Of a DNA stretch of 64,000 bases, positions 59,406 through 64,000 are shown piece by piece. The notes under the pieces were generated by a model. That model ran no database searches. It saw nothing but the letters and a program-made list of their open reading frames with translations, and was not told the DNA's origin. Made by a program: the position numbers and the translations under genes. The DNA is from Caballeronia arvi (GTDB lineage Bacteria > Pseudomonadota > Gammaproteobacteria > Burkholderiales > Burkholderiaceae). Positions within the stretch are counted from its first letter, which is position 1. Each line of letters opens with the position of its first letter. The stretch covers positions 186,001 through 250,000 of the forward strand of contig NZ_FCOM02000007.1 of assembly GCF_001544695.2 (NCBI RefSeq), read 5' to 3'.

Positions 59406-60194
59406 TTAGCGATAGTTCGGCTGGCGCTTTTCGAGGAACGCCGTGATGCCTTCGAGCGCGTCGCCGTGATGGAGCGCATCGACGAAGCTGTCGCGTTCCA
59501 TGTCGAGATGCGCGGCGAGCGGCTGCACGTCGGCGGCGTTGATGAGCGACTTGATGCGCGCCATCGCTTTCGGCGAGACGCTGCCGAGATCGTCGGCCCA
59601 CGCGATGGCCGCATCGAGCGCGATGCCTTTTTTCGTCAGCCGGTTCACGACGCCGACTTCATGCAGACGCGATGCGCCGATCGGCTTCGCTTCGAGCAGC
59701 ACTTCGCTCGCGAGCATCCGCGGCAGCGCGCGCGACAGAAGCCACGATGCGCCGCCATCCGGCGTAAGGCCGACGCGCGCATACGACATGACGAACCTGG
59801 CGTCGTCGGCGGCGACGATCAGATCGCATGCGAGCGCGAGCGAAAAACCCGCGCCTGCCGCCGCGCCTTCGACGGCCGCGATCACCGGCTTCGTCGATGC
59901 GCGCAGCGCGCTGATCCACTCGCCGAGCAGATCGATGCTGTCACCTTGCACCGACGGATCTTTCGCGCGGTTTTCCAGCAGGCGGTTCAGGTTGCCGCCT
60001 GCGCAGAAGAAGTTGTCGGCGCCGGTCAGCACGATCACGCGCACGCTGTTGTCGCGCTCGGCGGTGTTGAGCGCTTCGATGCCCGCCGCGTACATGTCCG
60101 GATGCAGCGCGTTGCGCGCGCCGGGATTGGAAAGCTTCAAAACGAGCGTGGTGTCGCTGCCCGCAGGACGGTCTGTCAATAATTCGGCGCTCAT
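59406..60194 (-). CDS. Enoyl-CoA hydratase/isomerase family protein, PaaG-like
   Basis: A 262-residue crotonase. The CoA and oxyanion blocks FFCAGGNLNRLLE and GAAAGAGFSLALACDLI are present. The two catalytic glutamates of true hydratases are missing: the first place is Ser in GAGFSLA and the second is Asp in GLTPDGGASWLL. This pattern matches PaaG isomerases, which use that Asp. Isomerisation is therefore more likely than hydration. ATG 60192-60194 overlaps the dehydrogenase stop upstream (ATGA). Confidence 0.88.
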   Translation of the reverse strand: MSAELLTDRPAGSDTTLVLKLSNPGARNALHPDMYAAGIEALNTAERDNSVRVIVLTGADNFFCAGGNLNRLLENRAKDPSVQGDSIDLLGEWISALRASTKPVIAAVEGAAAGAGFSLALACDLIVAADDARFVMSYARVGLTPDGGASWLLSRALPRMLASEVLLEAKPIGASRLHEVGVVNRLTKKGIALDAAIAWADDLGSVSPKAMARIKSLINAADVQPLAAHLDMERDSFVDALHHGDALEGITAFLEKRQPNYR

Positions 60195-61732
60195 CTGAGC
60201 TCCTCGATGTGGGAAAGCGAAAGTCCGAGCTGCGCGCGCCGCGTGAGCCACGGCGTCGGCCGGTAGCGCGGATCGCCGAGCACGGCGAACATGTTGCGCA
60301 GGATCGTGAGGATCGTCGCGGCGCCCAGCGTATCGCCGAGCGCGAGCGGGCCGTGCGGATAGCCGAGGCCGAGCATCACGGCGAGATCGATGTCTTCGGG
60401 TGTCGCGATGCCTTGCTGCGCGATGTCGCAGCCGATGTTCACGATCGTCGCCACGACGCGTTGCGCGACGAAGCCCGCCGAATCGCGTATTACGCTGACG
60501 GGCACGCCGTCGAAGGCGAAGAGGGCGTGCGCGCAATCGCGCATGGCGGGCGTGGTCGCGGGCGTCGTCATGATCGTGCGGCGCGCGACGGTGTCGAGCG
60601 GGAAGAGCGTGTCGACGGCGACGACGCGCGTCGCGTCGAGATGCTCGTTGACGGCGGCGGTCGTCGCATCGAAGCCGAGCGGCGTTACGAGGATCAGCGA
60701 ATCCGGCCCGGGCGTGGGGCCGCCGTCGATGTGCACCGTGCAGTCGCATCGGGCGATCAGCTTCAGCACGTCCTCGCGTCCGGCGTGCGAGGCGCGGCTG
60801 ATCCAGACGCGCGTCGGCAGTCGCGTGGGCGCGGCGGGCTCCGGCGGCACGTCCTGCTTGCCGTCGACATAACGATAAAATCCTTCCCCCGCCTTGCGTC
60901 CGATGAGCCCGCCCGCGAGCCGCGTGCCCGTAATTGGCGACGGCCTGAAACGCGGCTCTTCATAAAACTGGTGATAGATCGATTCCATCACCGGATGGGA
61001 GACGTCGAGCGCCGTGAGATCGAGCAATTCGAACGGCCCGAGCCGGAAGCCGGCCTGCTCGCGCATGATGCGGTCGATGTCCGCGAAGTTCGCGACGCCT
61101 TCGCTCGCCACGCGCAGACCTTCGGTGTTCATGCCACGCCCGGCGTGATTGACGATGAAGCCCGGCATGTCCTTCGCGCGCACCGGCGTGTGGCCCATGC
61201 GCCGCGCGAGGTCCATCAGGGCATCGCCCGCGCGCGGGTCGCCGCGCAGGCCGTCGATCACTTCGACGACGCGCATCAGCGGCACGGGGTTGAAGAAGTG
61301 AAAGCCCGCGACGCGTTCGGGATGCGCGCAGCCGGCGGCGATCGCGGTGATCGACAGCGACGACGTATTCGACGCGAGGATGCACCGCTCGCCGACCACC
61401 GCTTCGAGTTCGCGGAACAGTTCGCGCTTGATGTCGAGATTCTCGACGATCGCCTCGACGATGGCGTCGCAATCGGACAGTTCGCTTTTGTCGCCCGCAT
61501 CGCGGATACGGGCGAGCGCCGCATGCGCGTCGGCTTCCTTGAGCTTGCCCTTCGCGGTGAGTTTCGCGAGCGTGTCGGAGAGATACGCGCGCGCGGCGGC
61601 GAGCGCGTTCGGATTCGTATCGTAGAGGCGCACGTTCAGCCCGCCGAGCGCCGCGATCTGCGCGATGCCGCGCCCCATCGCGCCGCTGCCGACGATACCG
61701 AGCGTCTCGATCCTGTATTCGTGCTGACTCAT
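60191..61732 (-). CDS. 3-hydroxyacyl-CoA dehydrogenase, long PaaH-like form
   Basis: A 513-residue NAD enzyme oxidising 3-hydroxyacyl-CoA. The N-terminal Rossmann motif is GSGAMGRGIAQIAALGG, and SNTSSLSI and HFFNPVPLMRVVEVI follow. After one C-terminal HCDH domain (to about 290) comes a second, with DSAGFVAQRVVATIVNIGCDIAQQG, the duplicated layout of 3-hydroxyadipyl-CoA dehydrogenases. ATG 61730-61732 has GAGGAG upstream. It is the first gene of the five-gene minus-strand operon. Confidence 0.93.
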   Translation of the reverse strand: MSQHEYRIETLGIVGSGAMGRGIAQIAALGGLNVRLYDTNPNALAAARAYLSDTLAKLTAKGKLKEADAHAALARIRDAGDKSELSDCDAIVEAIVENLDIKRELFRELEAVVGERCILASNTSSLSITAIAAGCAHPERVAGFHFFNPVPLMRVVEVIDGLRGDPRAGDALMDLARRMGHTPVRAKDMPGFIVNHAGRGMNTEGLRVASEGVANFADIDRIMREQAGFRLGPFELLDLTALDVSHPVMESIYHQFYEEPRFRPSPITGTRLAGGLIGRKAGEGFYRYVDGKQDVPPEPAAPTRLPTRVWISRASHAGREDVLKLIARCDCTVHIDGGPTPGPDSLILVTPLGFDATTAAVNEHLDATRVVAVDTLFPLDTVARRTIMTTPATTPAMRDCAHALFAFDGVPVSVIRDSAGFVAQRVVATIVNIGCDIAQQGIATPEDIDLAVMLGLGYPHGPLALGDTLGAATILTILRNMFAVLGDPRYRPTPWLTRRAQLGLSLSHIEELR

Positions 61733-61816
61733 GATGCGGCTCTGCTCCTCAAAAGGATGGAACGCATGGTGTGCGCGCATTGCGTCGGCGAACGGCCCGG
61801 CGAGGTGCGCCGTCGC

Positions 61817-63004
61817 TCAGAGTTTGGCGAGACGTTCGAGCGCGAGCGCGAGCGTCTCTTCCTTCTTCGCGAAGCAAAAGCGCACGACGCCCGATTCATG
61901 GCTCTCGTGATAGAACGCGGACACCGGAATCGCGGCCACGCCGATCTCGCTCGTGAGCCATTGCGAGAAATCGGCTTCGGGCATGTCGCTGATCTTCGAG
62001 TAATCGACGCACTGGAAATACGTGCCGTCGCACGGCAAAAGCGAAAAGCGCGTGTTCGCGAGACCCGCGCGGAAGAAGTCGCGCTTTTTCTGATAGAACG
62101 CGGGCAACTCCAGATACGGTTTCGGGTCTTCGAGATAGTGCGCGAGGCCGATCTGCATCGGCGTGTTCACCGTGAACACATTGAACTGATGCACCTTGCG
62201 GAATTCGGCGCTGAGCGCGGCGGGCGCGGCCACGTAGCCCACTTTCCAGCCGGTCACGTGGAAGGTCTTGCCGAAGCTCGACACGACGAAGCTGCGCTTC
62301 GCCAGTTCCGGATAGCGCGACACGCTTTCATGCGGTGCGCCGTCGTAGACCATGTGCTCGTAAACTTCGTCGGAGACGATCAGCACGTTGGTGCCGCGCA
62401 CGATCTCTTCGAGCTTTTTCATGTCGTCCGCGCGCCACACGCGGCCGGTCGGATTGTGCGGCGTGTTGATCATCAGAAGGCGCGTCTTCGGCGTGATCGC
62501 GGCGGCGATCTTGTCGAAGGGCAACGCGTAGTCCGGCGCTTCGAGCGACACGAACACCGGCTTGCCGCCCGCGAGCTCGATCGACGGCACGTAGCTGTCG
62601 TACATCGGCTCGATCACGATGACTTCATCGCCCGGATGCACGCAGCACAGAATGGCTGTCAGCAGCGCCTGGGTCGCGCCGGCGGTCACGGTGATTTCGG
62701 TGTCGGGGTCATACGTGCGGCCATAGAGCGCATCGATCTTGCGCGCGATCGCCTGGCGCAGGGGCGCCGCGCCCGCCATCGGCGGATACTGGTTGTGACC
62801 GTCGCGCATCGCGCTCGCGACGGCATCGACGATGCGCGCATCGCAATCGAAATCGGGGAAACCCTGACCGAGATTCACCGCGCCTTTTTGCGTAGCGAGC
62901 GCGCTCATCACGGTGAAGATGGTCGTGCCCACATCAGGCAGACGCGACGGGAAAGAAAGCTCGGGCGGTGTCGGCGGCAATTCGTGCGAGGCGTTCATGG
63001 TCAT
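61817..63004 (-). CDS. Pyridoxal-phosphate aminotransferase, methionine aminotransferase (YbdL) type
   Basis: A 395-residue class I/II aminotransferase. PLP-binding blocks are NTPHNPTGRVW, SDEVYEHMVYDG and the Schiff-base Lys in SSFGKTFHVTGWK. The length and N-terminal FTVMSALATQKGAVNLGQGFPDF resemble the YbdL group, which prefers methionine and aromatic amino acids with 2-oxo acids. The start is ATG 63002-63004, or the ATG two codons later; there is no strong ribosome binding site. It lies 84 bases before the acyl-CoA operon and may share its transcript. Confidence 0.9.
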   Translation of the reverse strand: MTMNASHELPPTPPELSFPSRLPDVGTTIFTVMSALATQKGAVNLGQGFPDFDCDARIVDAVASAMRDGHNQYPPMAGAAPLRQAIARKIDALYGRTYDPDTEITVTAGATQALLTAILCCVHPGDEVIVIEPMYDSYVPSIELAGGKPVFVSLEAPDYALPFDKIAAAITPKTRLLMINTPHNPTGRVWRADDMKKLEEIVRGTNVLIVSDEVYEHMVYDGAPHESVSRYPELAKRSFVVSSFGKTFHVTGWKVGYVAAPAALSAEFRKVHQFNVFTVNTPMQIGLAHYLEDPKPYLELPAFYQKKRDFFRAGLANTRFSLLPCDGTYFQCVDYSKISDMPEADFSQWLTSEIGVAAIPVSAFYHESHESGVVRFCFAKKEETLALALERLAKL

Positions 63005-63043
63005 TTGAGCAGAAAGGTGGCGCGCAGCTATTTTAAGACAGCA

Positions 63044-63541
63044 TCAGTCGATGACCGTGGCCGGCGCGATATGTGCGTCGAGTTCGACGACGAACGGCTT
63101 CGGCTCGGCGATGCGAAACGCGAAGTCGCGCGCGACGCGCCGCGCGAGTTTCAGCACCGCGCGGTCCTTCGACACGAGCCAGTCGGCGCCCGCCGCGTGC
63201 GCGAGTTCCAGAAACTTCTGATCGTCGCGGTCTTTGCATTTGGGCAACGGGCGTTCGCCTTCATCGGGCGTTGCGGCGACGAGTGTCGACAGGCGCGCGA
63301 CCGTCGCAAGCGCCGCGGTTTTGTCGACCTCCATGCGCACGAATTGCGGATAGTCGAGCACGCGCGTGAGTTCCCTGAGGCAGCGCTCGTCGATCAGCGC
63401 TTCGAGCGTGCGTGCTTCAAGAGCCGCGAGAATCGGGCGCGTGGCGGGGTCGTCGAACACGAGGATGTCGATCCAGACATTCGAATCGAGCACCACGCGC
63501 ATCGGTAGCGGCGGCGCGGCGGAATTGTCCATTCGATACAA
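63044..63541 (-). CDS. Orphan PIN-domain protein (COG1569-like)
   Basis: A 165-residue PIN-fold putative ribonuclease. The first acidic residue lies in VLDSNVWID and later acidic residues in KCKDRDDQKFLELA and VSKDRAVL, as in PIN proteins of the toxin class. No antitoxin-like gene lies on either side: upstream is divergent yaaA and downstream the aminotransferase. The start is ATG 63541 or ATG 63532. It may be a housekeeping RNase rather than a toxin; that is open. Confidence 0.8.
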   Translation of the reverse strand: MYRMDNSAAPPLPMRVVLDSNVWIDILVFDDPATRPILAALEARTLEALIDERCLRELTRVLDYPQFVRMEVDKTAALATVARLSTLVAATPDEGERPLPKCKDRDDQKFLELAHAAGADWLVSKDRAVLKLARRVARDFAFRIAEPKPFVVELDAHIAPATVID

Positions 63542-63588
63542 TCAGGAGTTTATGCCAATGATCGCCGGCGGCGTGCCGGCGAGCCTCC

Positions 63589-64000
63589 ATGATAATCGTT
63601 CTCTCGCCCGCCAAATCGCTCGACTACGAGACGCCTCCCCATATCAGGAAGCACACGCTGCCGCAATTCGTCGATGACGCCGCCGAACTGATCGGCGGCC
63701 TGCGCGCGCTTTCGCCGCAGCAGATCGGCGGCATGATGGGCATCTCCGATCAACTCGCGGCGCTGAATTTTCAGCGTTACGCCGACTGGTCGACGACCTT
63801 CGACGCGCACAACTCGAAGCAGGCGGTGCTCGCATTCAATGGCGATGTGTATGAAGGCTTCGCCGCGAAAACGCTTTCGGCGAGCGATCTCGATTTCGCG
63901 CAGAACCACGTGCGCGTGCTGTCGGGGCTGTATGGACTCTTGCGGCCGCTCGATCTGTTGCAGCCGTACCGGCTCGAAATGGGCACGCGGTTTCCGAACG
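63589..64000 (+). CDS. yaaA: Peroxide stress protein YaaA (DUF328), partial at the right edge
   Basis: The first 137 residues of a YaaA protein, which in E. coli lowers free iron during hydrogen peroxide stress. It begins [15 protein letters not shown], the family signature, and continues with [29 protein letters not shown] and [30 protein letters not shown] 63589 is the start. The remaining C-terminal half lies beyond the window. It is divergent from the PIN gene, with 47 bases between. Confidence 0.93.
   Translation, partial: MIIVLSPAKSLDYETPPHIRKHTLPQFVDDAAELIGGLRALSPQQIGGMMGISDQLAALNFQRYADWSTTFDAHNSKQAVLAFNGDVYEGFAAKTLSASDLDFAQNHVRVLSGLYGLLRPLDLLQPYRLEMGTRFPN

Noticed and set aside
60209..63508. 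Open frame of 1099 codons on the plus strand
   Set aside because: It lies opposite clear dehydrogenase, aminotransferase and PIN genes; its product is Arg/His-rich and has no recognisable domain, as expected for antisense frames in high-G+C DNA.

Overview
The window is a contiguous, gene-dense piece of a high-G+C beta-proteobacterial chromosome. The family is almost certainly Burkholderiaceae, most like Burkholderia, Paraburkholderia or Caballeronia. This rests on the G/C-ending codons, the gene order cysS with divergent TPR/ppi genes, the order rpsO-pnp-quinone oxidoreductase-tpiA-secG-tRNA-Leu-nuoA-N, a DUF2818 gene directly after nuoN, and two PXPV-repeat proteins. The genus is inference. 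I see no insertion sequence, prophage, integrase, CRISPR array or rRNA. Two tRNA genes are present. The right edge cuts yaaA and the left edge cuts ppiB.

Layout. 1-2171 (minus): two tandem cyclophilins (cytosolic, then exported) and a secreted TPR protein. 2172-9459 (plus): cysS, alkA-like glycosylase, accA, tilS, lysC and tRNA-Ser(GCU). 9474-11104: a small outer-membrane barrel and a M48 lipoprotein protease. 11270-18093 (minus): a tightly overlapping malonate decarboxylase operon, gntR-mdcABCDEGH, with no transporter. 18370-19373: paired PXPV-repeat secreted proteins. 19443-26132: fabI (minus) and a yejABEF-type peptide ABC importer (plus). 26279-31325: an NlpC/P60 hydrolase, leuA behind a long leader, a lipoprotein, a LivK-like binding protein and rpsO. 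31695-36647: pnp, quinone oxidoreductase, tpiA, secG and tRNA-Leu(GAG). 36863-52822: the 14-gene complex I operon, then DUF2818 and a NUDIX hydrolase. 53015-63541: fatty-acid/acyl-CoA genes in two converging groups, an aminotransferase and a lone PIN-domain protein. 63589-64000: start of yaaA.

How the genes work together. The mdc products decarboxylate malonate to acetate through an ACP carrying a CoA-derived prosthetic group; the GntR-family gene in front is the likely sensor. AccA and FabI serve fatty-acid synthesis. The right-hand cluster serves beta-oxidation-like acyl-CoA breakdown. Within it, an APH-type kinase gene overlaps an acyl-CoA dehydrogenase gene, the same domain pair that is fused in human ACAD10/11. 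Nuo genes supply proton-pumping NADH oxidation.

The least explained material is regulatory: the leuA leader with three rare CTA codons, the palindrome shared by both PXPV promoters, the palindromes before the DUF1178/acyl-CoA dehydrogenase genes, and several long perfect inverted repeats between genes. No clearly new multi-gene system stands out; the kinase-phosphatase-dehydrogenase operon is the best functional lead.
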